This document shows positions 1 through 6,984 of a stretch of DNA of 11,022 nucleotides, piece after piece. Source of the DNA: SFWF01 sp045587065. Its GTDB lineage: Bacteria; Bacillota; Clostridia; Oscillospirales; Acutalibacteraceae. Below the pieces are notes generated by a model, which worked only from the letters and a program-made list of their open reading frames with translations, did no database searches and was not told where the DNA came from. Both the position numbers and the translations under genes were made by a program. Numbering within the stretch: the first letter of the stretch is position 1; each line of letters starts with the position of its first letter. The DNA lies in the NCBI GenBank assembly GCA_045587065.1, contig JAZNBQ010000099.1, positions 1 to 11,022 of the forward strand, given 5' to 3'.

Positions 1-1
1 C

Positions 2-1054
2 AGAGAAGCCTTTGACATTGACATTGCAACTAACGCTATGCCTTGGGACGTTATGAAAATATTTGAGCACTCCATACCAACAGGCATTGACCACGGTACT
101 GTTACGGTTGTTTTAGACTCAAACACCATTGAGGTTACAACCTATCGTAGTGACGGAAAATATGATGACAACAGGCACCCAAACAGTGTGGTTTTTGAAA
201 AAAATATTGAAAATGACCTTTCCAGGCGTGATTTTACCATAAATGCTTTTGCCCTTAATTCCAGGAATGAAATCATTGATATTTTTGGTGGCAAAAACGA
301 TTTAGATGCCAAACTGATACGCTGCGTAGGTAATGCCGAAAAGCGTTTTTCTGAAGATGCCCTTAGGATTTTAAGAGGCTACAGATTCTGCTGCACCCTT
401 GGGTTTGATATTGAAGACAGCACCTTACAGGCGGCCTTGAAATTAGGGAAATCAGTAGAAAACATAAGCGGAGAAAGAATTTTTGCCGAGCTTAAAAAAT
501 TAATAACAGGCAGTAATTTTAAACACTTTTTAGATTTTGTAAATAATGGATTTTTAGAGTTTTGCGGAATTGGTGCTATAAACACAGACTTAAGGGTATT
601 TACCGACTTGGAAAAATCCTGGGAACTTCGTTTACCCATATTTTTAACACTTTCAGTTCTTGATTTAAGCAAATTTATTTCTGTATTAAAGCCTGATAAA
701 AGTCTTATAAACTCAATAAAAGCTTTACAGGAAATGTCTTCTTTGGACCTTCCTGTTACCAAGAAAGACATAAAACTGCTTCTTTTCAAATACGCCAGAG
801 AACACGTAATTATGTATTTGGAATATCTAAAGGTTTTAGGTGTGGACACCAAAAATCTTTATTTAAGCCTTAAACAAATTGAAGAAAACCAAGAGCCTTA
901 TCTTATTTCTCATTTAGCAATTAAGGGAGAAGACCTTATGAATATTGGTATTACAGGAAAGGAAATCGGTAAAACTTTAAATAGTCTCTGCCTTTACGTT
1001 ATTGAAAACCCTTCAAAGAACAACACTGATGACCTATTAAAATTTAATCACTAA
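2..1054 (+). CDS. cca: CCA-adding tRNA nucleotidyltransferase, 3' part (start off the left edge)
   Basis: This enzyme adds or repairs the 3' CCA end of tRNAs from CTP and ATP in the cytoplasm. The reading frame is open from base 2, so about 350 residues are visible and probably only the first 30 or so, including the GGxVRD loop, are missing. The ATG at 38 is internal: the codons just before it encode FDIDIATNA, which holds the two catalytic metal-binding aspartates (DID, bases 14-22) of the class II nucleotidyltransferase palm. Counting from the Met at 38, further family motifs are TGIDHGTVTVV (15-25), RRDFTINA (63-70), the nucleotide-recognition motif EDALRILRGYRF (106-117) and GERI (145-148). 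The C-terminal GEDLMNIGITGKEIG (297-311) is typical of the tRNA-binding tail. No HD phosphohydrolase motif is visible. A poly(A) polymerase of the same family is the main alternative. A terminator follows immediately, so it ends its own transcription unit. Confidence 0.93.
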   Translation, partial: REAFDIDIATNAMPWDVMKIFEHSIPTGIDHGTVTVVLDSNTIEVTTYRSDGKYDDNRHPNSVVFEKNIENDLSRRDFTINAFALNSRNEIIDIFGGKNDLDAKLIRCVGNAEKRFSEDALRILRGYRFCCTLGFDIEDSTLQAALKLGKSVENISGERIFAELKKLITGSNFKHFLDFVNNGFLEFCGIGAINTDLRVFTDLEKSWELRLPIFLTLSVLDLSKFISVLKPDKSLINSIKALQEMSSLDLPVTKKDIKLLLFKYAREHVIMYLEYLKVLGVDTKNLYLSLKQIEENQEPYLISHLAIKGEDLMNIGITGKEIGKTLNSLCLYVIENPSKNNTDDLLKFNH

Positions 1055-1076
1055 TACCTATTGGCGTCATAGAATG
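1050..1076 (+). promoter_or_regulatory. Possible mother-cell sigma (SigK/SigE-like) promoter for dpaAB
   Basis: CATAGAATG at 1068-1076 matches five of the six fixed positions of the sigma-K -10 element (CATAnnnTA). Its first eight bases match seven of eight in the related sigma-E -10 (CATACAMT). An AC dinucleotide, the core of the sigma-K -35, lies 16 bases upstream at 1050-1051. In Bacillus the dipicolinate synthase operon is a sigma-K gene expressed in the mother cell, which fits. The -10 lies inside the left arm of the cca terminator, so a transcript starting near 1083 would not contain that arm. The -35 carries little information and this is a by-eye match, so confidence is limited. Confidence 0.35.
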
Positions 1077-1104
1077 TAATGTAAAACATTTTATGACGCT
1101 TTTT
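1063..1104 (+). terminator. Rho-independent terminator after cca
   Basis: The left arm GCGTCATAGAATGT (1064-1077) pairs with ACATTTTATGACGC (1086-1099) over 14 bp with one G-U wobble. The loop is 8 bases, and a run of five T follows at 1100-1104. It lies 9 bases after the cca stop codon. The T run ends directly at the dpaA ribosome binding site, so any transcript reaching dpaA from cca must read through it. Confidence 0.85.
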
Positions 1105-1110
1105 AGGTGA
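1105..1110 (+). promoter_or_regulatory. Ribosome binding site that sets the dpaA start
   Basis: AGGTGA matches the 3' half of the anti-16S complement AGGAGGTGA and ends 5 bases before the ATG at 1116. It overlaps the in-frame GTG at 1107, which therefore has no ribosome binding site of its own. This favours the ATG. Confidence 0.7.
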
Positions 1111-1115
1111 GAGAT

Positions 1116-1916
1116 ATGACTATAACAGTTTTAGGAAATTCATTAAGATTTGATATTTTATGCAAAAAATTAAGCGAAGCAGGACACAACGTAACGAGAT
1201 TTAATCGCACAGAGGAAATTCCCGATACTTTGAACCACCAGGTTATCATTCTTCCTATTCCTACTAAAGCAAAAGACGGATTTTTAAATCTTCCGGGAGA
1301 AAAAAAGATAACTGTGGAGAACTTAATAAATGGAACCAGAAAAGATGCTTTAATTATTTCTTGCAACTATGAAGACACTAGAAGAAAAATTGTTGATATA
1401 AACAAAGACGAATACTTTGCTCATTTAAACGCTGTTCCTACTGCCGAGGGTGCAATTAGCATTGCTCTTAAATCTAAAGGTATTACTATGTATAACAGTA
1501 AGTGCTTAATAGTCGGATTTGGCAGAATCGGCAAAATTTTAGCTCACCGTCTTGACGGGCTTAAAGCAGACATTAGTGTTGCCGCAAGGAAGCCTAAAGA
1601 TTTGGCTCTTATTAAAGCTTTAGGGCTTAAAGAAATTAAAACGGCAGATTTGGACAAAGTTTTAATGGATTATGACGTGATTTTTCAGACCGTTCCCTCT
1701 CTGGTTTTAAATGAAAACGTTTTGAAATCTTTAAATAAAGACTGTATTATTGTTGAACTTTCTTCCGCCTCGGCAGGAACCAATTTGGAAAAGGCAAAAG
1801 AACTTGGTATTAACGTTGTAAATGCAAGCGGATTACCTGAAAAGACTGCTCCTTTTACGGCAGGAATGATTCTTTTTGAAAGTGTTATTAGAATTATTAC
1901 AGACATGAATAACTAA
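1116..1916 (+). CDS. dpaA: Dipicolinate synthase subunit A (DpaA / SpoVFA)
   Basis: With DpaB it forms dipicolinate synthase, which oxidises a cyclic intermediate of the lysine pathway (dihydrodipicolinate level) to dipicolinic acid in the sporulating mother cell. Dipicolinic acid is then packed as its calcium salt into the spore core. The protein is 266 residues from the ATG chosen here; the B. subtilis protein has about 297, and most of the shortfall appears to be in the N-terminal domain. Visible signatures are the family segment NAVPTAEGAI (105-114), a Rossmann nucleotide-binding loop LIVGFGRIG (131-139, GxGxxG) followed by an AARKP stretch (156-160) typical of NADP binding, and the C-terminal GLPEKTAPFTAG (239-250). 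Compared with B. subtilis SpoVFA as I recall it, the ASRPGG segment is SSASAG here and GLPGIVAPKTAG is GLPEKTAPFTAG, so this is a divergent member. The dpaB ribosome binding site overlaps its stop codon. A D-isomer-specific dehydrogenase-like protein is an unlikely alternative because dpaB follows. Confidence 0.92.
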   Translation: MTITVLGNSLRFDILCKKLSEAGHNVTRFNRTEEIPDTLNHQVIILPIPTKAKDGFLNLPGEKKITVENLINGTRKDALIISCNYEDTRRKIVDINKDEYFAHLNAVPTAEGAISIALKSKGITMYNSKCLIVGFGRIGKILAHRLDGLKADISVAARKPKDLALIKALGLKEIKTADLDKVLMDYDVIFQTVPSLVLNENVLKSLNKDCIIVELSSASAGTNLEKAKELGINVVNASGLPEKTAPFTAGMILFESVIRIITDMNN

Positions 1917-1928
1917 AGGAGAACCTTT

Positions 1929-2501
1929 ATGCAAAATAGTAAAGTCGGCTTTGCTATGTGCGGTTCTTTTTGCACTATAGCAGAGGCTATTGAACAAATG
2001 AAGTTTTTAAAGACAAAGGGATTTGACATTCAACCTATTTTTTCGGAAATTGTCTCTAAAACTGATACCAGATTTATTAAGGCGCAGGACCTGAAAGATA
2101 AAGTTAGTGAAATTTGTGAAAAAAATATAATTACCACTATACCTGAAGCCGAGCCTATTGGTCCTAAAAATCTTTTAGACGCTTTGGTAGTTTGTCCTTG
2201 CACAGGTAATACTTTAGCAAAAATTTCTCTTGGAATAACCGACACGCCTGTAACCATGGCCGTAAAGGCTCATTTAAGAAATAATAAGCCTGTAGTTTTA
2301 GCCATTGCTACCAACGATGCTTTGGGTGCTTCGGCACAAAATATCGGAAGGCTTCTTAATACTAAAAATATTTATTTTACCCCCTTCAGACAAGATGACC
2401 CAATAACAAAGGAAAAATCTCTTGTTGCTGATTATTCCTTGTTATATGATACTTTGATTTTAGCCTTAGAGGGCAAACAAATAAGTCCCACAATAATTTA
2501 A
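1929..2501 (+). CDS. dpaB: Dipicolinate synthase subunit B, flavoprotein-like (DpaB / SpoVFB)
   Basis: This is the second subunit of dipicolinate synthase. It belongs to the flavoprotein family that includes the phosphopantothenoylcysteine decarboxylase fold, and it acts with DpaA in the mother cell. At 190 residues it has close to the family length of about 200. Characteristic segments are MCGSFCTIAEAIEQM (10-24) at the first strand-helix, CPCTGNTLAKI (89-99), ATNDALG (127-133) and PFRQDDP (152-158), which together are diagnostic for SpoVFB-type proteins. The start is secure: AAAGGAG at 1915-1921 lies 7 bases before the ATG and overlaps the dpaA stop, indicating co-transcription and linked translation. 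Its own TAA is built into the terminator stem. The dapG, asd or dapA genes that accompany dpaAB in Bacillus are absent here, so the precursor must come from lysine-pathway genes elsewhere. Confidence 0.94.
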   Translation: MQNSKVGFAMCGSFCTIAEAIEQMKFLKTKGFDIQPIFSEIVSKTDTRFIKAQDLKDKVSEICEKNIITTIPEAEPIGPKNLLDALVVCPCTGNTLAKISLGITDTPVTMAVKAHLRNNKPVVLAIATNDALGASAQNIGRLLNTKNIYFTPFRQDDPITKEKSLVADYSLLYDTLILALEGKQISPTII

Positions 2502-2540
2502 CGGAGCACCAAAAGGTGCTCCGTTATTATTTATTTTATT
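2499..2540 (+). terminator. Rho-independent terminator at the end of dpaAB, possibly bidirectional
   Basis: TAACGGAGCACC (2499-2510) pairs perfectly with GGTGCTCCGTTA (2515-2526) around an AAAA loop, a 12-bp GC-rich stem, and is followed on the plus strand by a T-rich tract to about 2540. The dpaB stop codon forms the base of the stem. The hairpin begins 4 bases beyond the stop of the convergent minus-strand gene. On that strand the tail (AATTATTG) is a poor U tract, so it may terminate the addBA operon only weakly. Confidence 0.9.
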
Positions 2541-3445
2541 TGATTTATTAAGTACTTCCCTGTTTCTCCTAAGAATTTTAAAACAGGTTTTTTAAGTTCT
2601 TCAGGGTAGGAATTAAGAAGTTTATAGGTCTCGAAATTAATATTTCCACTATAACCTATTTCTCTTAATCCAGTACAAATTCTTTCCCAATTTGTAACAC
2701 CCATAAATGCGCCGAAATGTTGGTCTACAATGCCATAATTATCATGCAAATGAAGCACCTTTATGCGATTGCCTAAGATTTTAATAAATCTGTATGGGTC
2801 TCTGCCGGCAAGAGTGGTATGTCCGCTATCAAAACAAAAACCGAAAAGTTCTTTTCCTGCCTTTGCGTTTAGCGCGTCTATCATACATACTGCTTCATAA
2901 GGGTCGCTACAAAAATCTCCGTAGATTTTGCCCTTATATTTCGCATACATATTTTCGATACACATAGTCATATTACATTCCTTTAAAATGTTTATAAAGG
3001 AAGAATAAAACTCCATGTTTTTTTCGTTTTCGGTTTTCATATCAAGTTTTTTTGTAAGGTCTGAGGAAAAAACCGGATGGACAACAATATATTTTGCACC
3101 TAGAGAACTTGCAATTTTTATAGTTTTCTTTATGGTGCTCGAAAGGTAATCATTAAAGGTTTTGTCCTGACAAAAAACGTATGACGGGTATGGTGCGTGA
3201 GCTTGACCGATTTCTATACCCATTTCTTTAGCCTGTTTGCCCAGTTCCTCATACTCTCTCAGTAAAATGTCTACCGACTTATCAAAAAACGGACTTGTTT
3301 TCCCTGCCTTTATATCGTCACGGTCATACTGTGGAAAGTGCAGGTCTAAAGCGGTAAAGCCACATTCTTTAATAAGCTGTAAGGCCTCTTTTGCATTATC
3401 AAGATTTTTATTTAAGATATTACTTGATTGAACACTTAGTCTCAT
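2531..3445 (-). CDS. Xylose-isomerase-like TIM-barrel metalloenzyme (sugar phosphate isomerase/epimerase or AP-endonuclease family 2)
   Basis: This 304-residue protein has the AP_endonuc_2/xylose-isomerase-like barrel fold, a family covering sugar epimerases and isomerases, inositol catabolism enzymes and endonuclease IV. The substrate cannot be named. Metal-ligand motifs appear in barrel order: QAHAPYP (H83), VVHPVF (H123), CIENMY (E164), CFDSGH (D206, H209), VLHLHDN (H232), IVDQHF (D241, H243) and NFETY (E272). By position these match all nine zinc ligands of E. coli endonuclease IV. However, sugar-epimerase-like members also carry much of this pattern, and Nfo signature stretches such as DTCHAFAAGYD are altered. 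There is no signal peptide or membrane segment, so it should be cytoplasmic. The start is supported by AAGGA (3454-3458) 8 bases before the ATG, overlapping the addA stop; the 11-base gap makes it the third gene of the addBA operon. Fold assignment is firm, function is open. Confidence 0.85.
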   Translation of the reverse strand: MRLSVQSSNILNKNLDNAKEALQLIKECGFTALDLHFPQYDRDDIKAGKTSPFFDKSVDILLREYEELGKQAKEMGIEIGQAHAPYPSYVFCQDKTFNDYLSSTIKKTIKIASSLGAKYIVVHPVFSSDLTKKLDMKTENEKNMEFYSSFINILKECNMTMCIENMYAKYKGKIYGDFCSDPYEAVCMIDALNAKAGKELFGFCFDSGHTTLAGRDPYRFIKILGNRIKVLHLHDNYGIVDQHFGAFMGVTNWERICTGLREIGYSGNINFETYKLLNSYPEELKKPVLKFLGETGKYLINQIK

Positions 3446-3456
3446 ATAATACGTCC

Positions 3457-6400
3457 TTAAATTGTAATAGATTTATTTAAAGTAAGGGAATAAATGATTT
3501 TTTCTCCCACAGGGTATGAAAGAAGATTGGCACAAGCCTTTGCATATATTTCAAGTTGTTCTTTATAAGCTTCTTTTAATTCTTCCTCGTTTTTATTGCG
3601 GTCTGTTTTAAAATCCACAATAACAAGTTTGCCGTCTTCTACAAAGAGAAGGTCAACTGCACCCTGTACCACTATTTTCTCACTTTTAAATGATTTGTCA
3701 AGGTCTGATTTTAAATCAGTTGCAGAAAATTCAGTTAAAAACCTCATTTCTCTTTTAACCAATTGGGAAGCTTTTATGCGACTGAAAAGAGCAGAAGTAA
3801 AAAATTCACTTAAACTGTTCAGGTCTATTGCCTCTGACTCGGCTTCGGTTAAAAAGCCCATTTCATAAAGCCGCTCTTTTTCTTCATTTAAGTGTGTCTT
3901 TGCCGTATCATAATCGCAATACTGCATAAATTTATGAAGCGCAGTTCCTCTTTCGGTACCGCTAAGTCCGTCTTTAGATAGAAATGCAGGTCGGCTTTTA
4001 AACTGATAGACTTTTTCATCTGCTTTATGCACAATATCTGTAACAGAAGCTTTTGCTTCAAGGTCCAAAAGCGTTTCATAGGGGTATTTAAAGTTGTAGA
4101 TTTCTTTTAAATTATCAACAGCCGCAATATCTACAGTCATATCGGAAGAAGCCCCTTCAAGTTCCCTTTCCTTTAAATCCTCTATTATATTTATTTTACA
4201 TAAAGCTTTTTCTTGGTCACAAAATCTATCGGTAAGTCCTACATAATCTTTTAAAATCTTGCCGTCCGGAGAGATTAACCAAGACAACAACAACCAATCG
4301 GCATAAGACATGGTTTTCTTGAAAATCGAATAGTCTATGCACTTAGTATTATCGATATCATAAAGACTTGAAAGCTTTGAAACTATGCTTTGCTCTAAAT
4401 TGCTATAACTTGCAGTCATAATCAGTTTTTCCTCTGCTCTGGTCATAGCAACGTAAAGAAGGCGAAGTTCCTCGGCTCTTAGCTGAGCTTTGGCAAAATC
4501 ACTCATAACAAGGCGTAAGAGGGTCTTGGATTTTTCGCGTTTTTCTTTATCGAAATAGTTGAAAGAAAAACCGTGTTTTTCATCAATTAGCATATGATTA
4601 TTTATGTCTGTAAAGTTGAAGTTCTTGGACATATTCGCCAATATGCATATTGGGAACTGCAATCCCTTAGAACCGTGTATGCTCATTACAGTAACACAGT
4701 TTGAAAGATTGCCAGGTGAAGATTTAAAGTCTTTTCCTCTAAGATTTTCAACAGCATTTAAAAATTCCGACAGACTCTTTTTTCTATCTTCTTCAAAGCA
4801 TAATGCATAGTTTTGTATACTAAGCAGATTATCTACTCTGGAACTTCCGTTTTCCAGTTCAGACATTATACTTAAAATTCCTGTTGTTTCAAAAATTTCT
4901 TCAACAAGTTTGGAAACACTTAAAACTATGCTCTTTCTTCTAAGGTCTGATAAAGTCTTTAAAAATTCGTTTACTTTAGCCTCTTTTTTGGCCGTAGGCG
5001 AAGATACTGCGCTTATGAATTTGCCTTTTTTGTTTAGAATTCGCATTCTTGCCAACTCTTCCATAGAAAAGGCAAATAGAGGTGACGTCAGAACATTAAG
5101 AAGAGCTATATCATCATATGGGTTGTTTATAATTTTTAATAAAGACAAAAGCAAAACCGCTTCGTCGGTATTTAACAGGTCACCTGCTGAAACGCTTACC
5201 GGAATTCCTCTGTTTTTTAACACCTCTACAAGAATCTCGCCATAATTTGCAACGCTGCGCAAAAGTATAGTTATATCTCTATATTCTGCTTTTCTAAGAC
5301 CATTCTCGGATTTTAAAAACGGTTCTTTGCTGATAGTTTCATCAATAATATCGGCAATTTTGTTTGCTTCTGCCTTTATCTTAAAGATTTTTTCATCCTC
5401 TTCATCAATAAACACATTACTAATTTTATTACAATCTAAAAGATAGGCCTCTACCTTAGGCTCTTCTGATGGTAAAAAGTCTGCCATTGGCACCAAAGCC
5501 TCGGTGCTATTATATTCTATATCGGCATTTTCTTTAGTCATTAGTTTCTGAAAAAAGGAATTTACATACTGACAGATTTCTTTTCTGCTTCTGAAATTGC
5601 ATCCAAGTTCTACAGCCACACAGTCATCAAATTCCTTATATCTTTCTCTTTTTTCGATGAAATTATAAGGATTTGCTCCTCTGAATTTGTAAATTGACTG
5701 CTTGGCATCACCAACCGAAAAGAGTTTCTTTTCATTATCTGACAAAATACTGAACAGACAGTCCTGCATATCGTTGGTGTCTTGATATTCGTCGACGAAA
5801 ATTGCATCGTACTGGTCTATAAAATCCTTTGCACTACTCTTTGCAACAATTTTTCCGTCTTTATAATCGGCTATCATTGAAAGGGTTGTTTGCTCTGCCA
5901 TATAAAATGTTATTAGATTTTTTTCCTTTAAAAGATTATAGAACTCATCTTCAAAACGGTATACTATCTCGGTAATTTTATTTACAAAGGTTGAGCAAAA
6001 CGCAAACTCTTCTTTTAAGGCATTTTGGTCACAATAAATCAGCGCCTTTAAAGATTTGGCAATAGAATCTGCTTTATCTTTAAGGTCTTTAGAATATTCT
6101 ACCTCAGGGGTCTTAAATTCGGCTTTTAATGCTTTACATTTTACAGGGGCATAAGACAGGGCTTTATTAAATGCTTTGTCCCAGGATTTTTCTTCAAGTA
6201 TTTCTTTAAAGTTTTCAAAAAAGCTACTGATATAATAGTAATTTTCGCCGTATTTACTCTTGGCTTCTTGAAAGTTTTCTATTATATTGCAAGCCTTTTC
6301 TATATATACGCTACCCTCGTTTACCATATCAAGCGCCATATTCAAAGCGTCATTCTGCCACTTTGATGAAAGGCCTTGGGCGTGTTTTTCATAGGAAATC

Positions 6401-6984
6401 TTAATCTCGTTAATCCACTCTTTTGGGAAAGGCATCTGACGGCTAAACTCGAAAATATTAAGAACGCTCTCGGTAAGTTTGCTATCATCGTAATCAGAGC
6501 CCACAAACTCAAGAAGCTCTAAAAAATCTTTATCTTCCGCATTATAATACTCTTCAAAAACCTTATTTATTGCAAGGGTTGTAAGATTATTAATAACAGA
6601 TGCTTCGGCAATTTTAAAGGATGGATTCAGCCCTGAGATTTCGTAATTTTCTCTTATAAAATCAAGGCAAAAAGAATCTATTGTGCAGATTTTTGCACTG
6701 CTTATCAAAATTTTTTGTCTTTGTAGAAGCGGACTATAAGGGGAACTTTCAATAAGCTGGTTAAGTTTCTTCTCTATTCTTGACTTTAGTTCTGCGGCTG
6801 CTACATTTGTAAAGGTTATTACAAGTATTTTATCGGCAGGAATTGGGTTTTTATCACTGGTTAACAGGCGAATAACCCTTTCTACCAATACTGCGGTTTT
6901 TCCTGAACCTGCCGCCGCGCTAACAAGAAGACTGCCGTTTGTATTTATTGCAAGTTCTTGTTGGGGTGTTGGGTTAAATGCCAT
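3457..6984 (-). CDS. addA: ATP-dependent helicase/nuclease subunit A (AddA)
   Basis: AddA is the motor and 3'-strand nuclease subunit of AddAB, which resects double-strand breaks and loads RecA. The 1175-residue protein is close to the family length of about 1200. UvrD-type superfamily 1 motifs are all present: Walker A AAAGSGKT (23-30), Ia ITFTNVAAAELKSRI (56-70), II VDEYQDT (397-403), III VGDAKQSIYKFRGA (424-437), IV CNFRS (462-466), V SIHGSKGLQF (768-777) and VI YVAMTRAEEK (844-853). The RecB-like nuclease at the C-terminus is also intact: GTALHKFM (H1017), GAVDLLF (D1111), VDFKTD (D1124, K1126) and QLEIY (Q1143, Y1147). An in-frame GTG at 6993 would add three residues, but the ATG at 6984 is preferred because GGTGAG sits 4 bases upstream of it. 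It overlaps the 3' end of addB by 11 bases, implying translational coupling of the two subunits. Confidence 0.97.
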   Translation of the reverse strand: MAFNPTPQQELAINTNGSLLVSAAAGSGKTAVLVERVIRLLTSDKNPIPADKILVITFTNVAAAELKSRIEKKLNQLIESSPYSPLLQRQKILISSAKICTIDSFCLDFIRENYEISGLNPSFKIAEASVINNLTTLAINKVFEEYYNAEDKDFLELLEFVGSDYDDSKLTESVLNIFEFSRQMPFPKEWINEIKISYEKHAQGLSSKWQNDALNMALDMVNEGSVYIEKACNIIENFQEAKSKYGENYYYISSFFENFKEILEEKSWDKAFNKALSYAPVKCKALKAEFKTPEVEYSKDLKDKADSIAKSLKALIYCDQNALKEEFAFCSTFVNKITEIVYRFEDEFYNLLKEKNLITFYMAEQTTLSMIADYKDGKIVAKSSAKDFIDQYDAIFVDEYQDTNDMQDCLFSILSDNEKKLFSVGDAKQSIYKFRGANPYNFIEKRERYKEFDDCVAVELGCNFRSRKEICQYVNSFFQKLMTKENADIEYNSTEALVPMADFLPSEEPKVEAYLLDCNKISNVFIDEEDEKIFKIKAEANKIADIIDETISKEPFLKSENGLRKAEYRDITILLRSVANYGEILVEVLKNRGIPVSVSAGDLLNTDEAVLLLSLLKIINNPYDDIALLNVLTSPLFAFSMEELARMRILNKKGKFISAVSSPTAKKEAKVNEFLKTLSDLRRKSIVLSVSKLVEEIFETTGILSIMSELENGSSRVDNLLSIQNYALCFEEDRKKSLSEFLNAVENLRGKDFKSSPGNLSNCVTVMSIHGSKGLQFPICILANMSKNFNFTDINNHMLIDEKHGFSFNYFDKEKREKSKTLLRLVMSDFAKAQLRAEELRLLYVAMTRAEEKLIMTASYSNLEQSIVSKLSSLYDIDNTKCIDYSIFKKTMSYADWLLLSWLISPDGKILKDYVGLTDRFCDQEKALCKINIIEDLKERELEGASSDMTVDIAAVDNLKEIYNFKYPYETLLDLEAKASVTDIVHKADEKVYQFKSRPAFLSKDGLSGTERGTALHKFMQYCDYDTAKTHLNEEKERLYEMGFLTEAESEAIDLNSLSEFFTSALFSRIKASQLVKREMRFLTEFSATDLKSDLDKSFKSEKIVVQGAVDLLFVEDGKLVIVDFKTDRNKNEEELKEAYKEQLEIYAKACANLLSYPVGEKIIYSLTLNKSITI

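Noticed and set aside
11..25. Short direct repeat of GACATT at the left edge
   Set aside because: It encodes the catalytic FDIDI segment of cca and is two copies of a six-base word, not a repeat element.
379..852. Long open frame on the minus strand inside cca
   Set aside because: It lies wholly opposite a gene with strong family motifs, has no ribosome binding site and resembles no family; it is a shadow frame.
1107..1115. GTG at 1107 as the dpaA start, adding three residues
   Set aside because: It overlaps the AGGTGA ribosome binding site that serves the ATG at 1116 and directly abuts the terminator T run, with no site of its own upstream.
2531..3445. Naming the TIM-barrel gene nfo (endonuclease IV)
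   Set aside because: The ligand positions match, but signature stretches of true Nfo around them are changed, and epimerase-like relatives share much of the pattern, so the symbol is not justified.
4910..5245. Plus-strand open frame inside addA (also those at 3596-3868 and 4604-4810)
   Set aside because: These sit opposite conserved AddA coding sequence, and the translations show no domain or recognisable motif.
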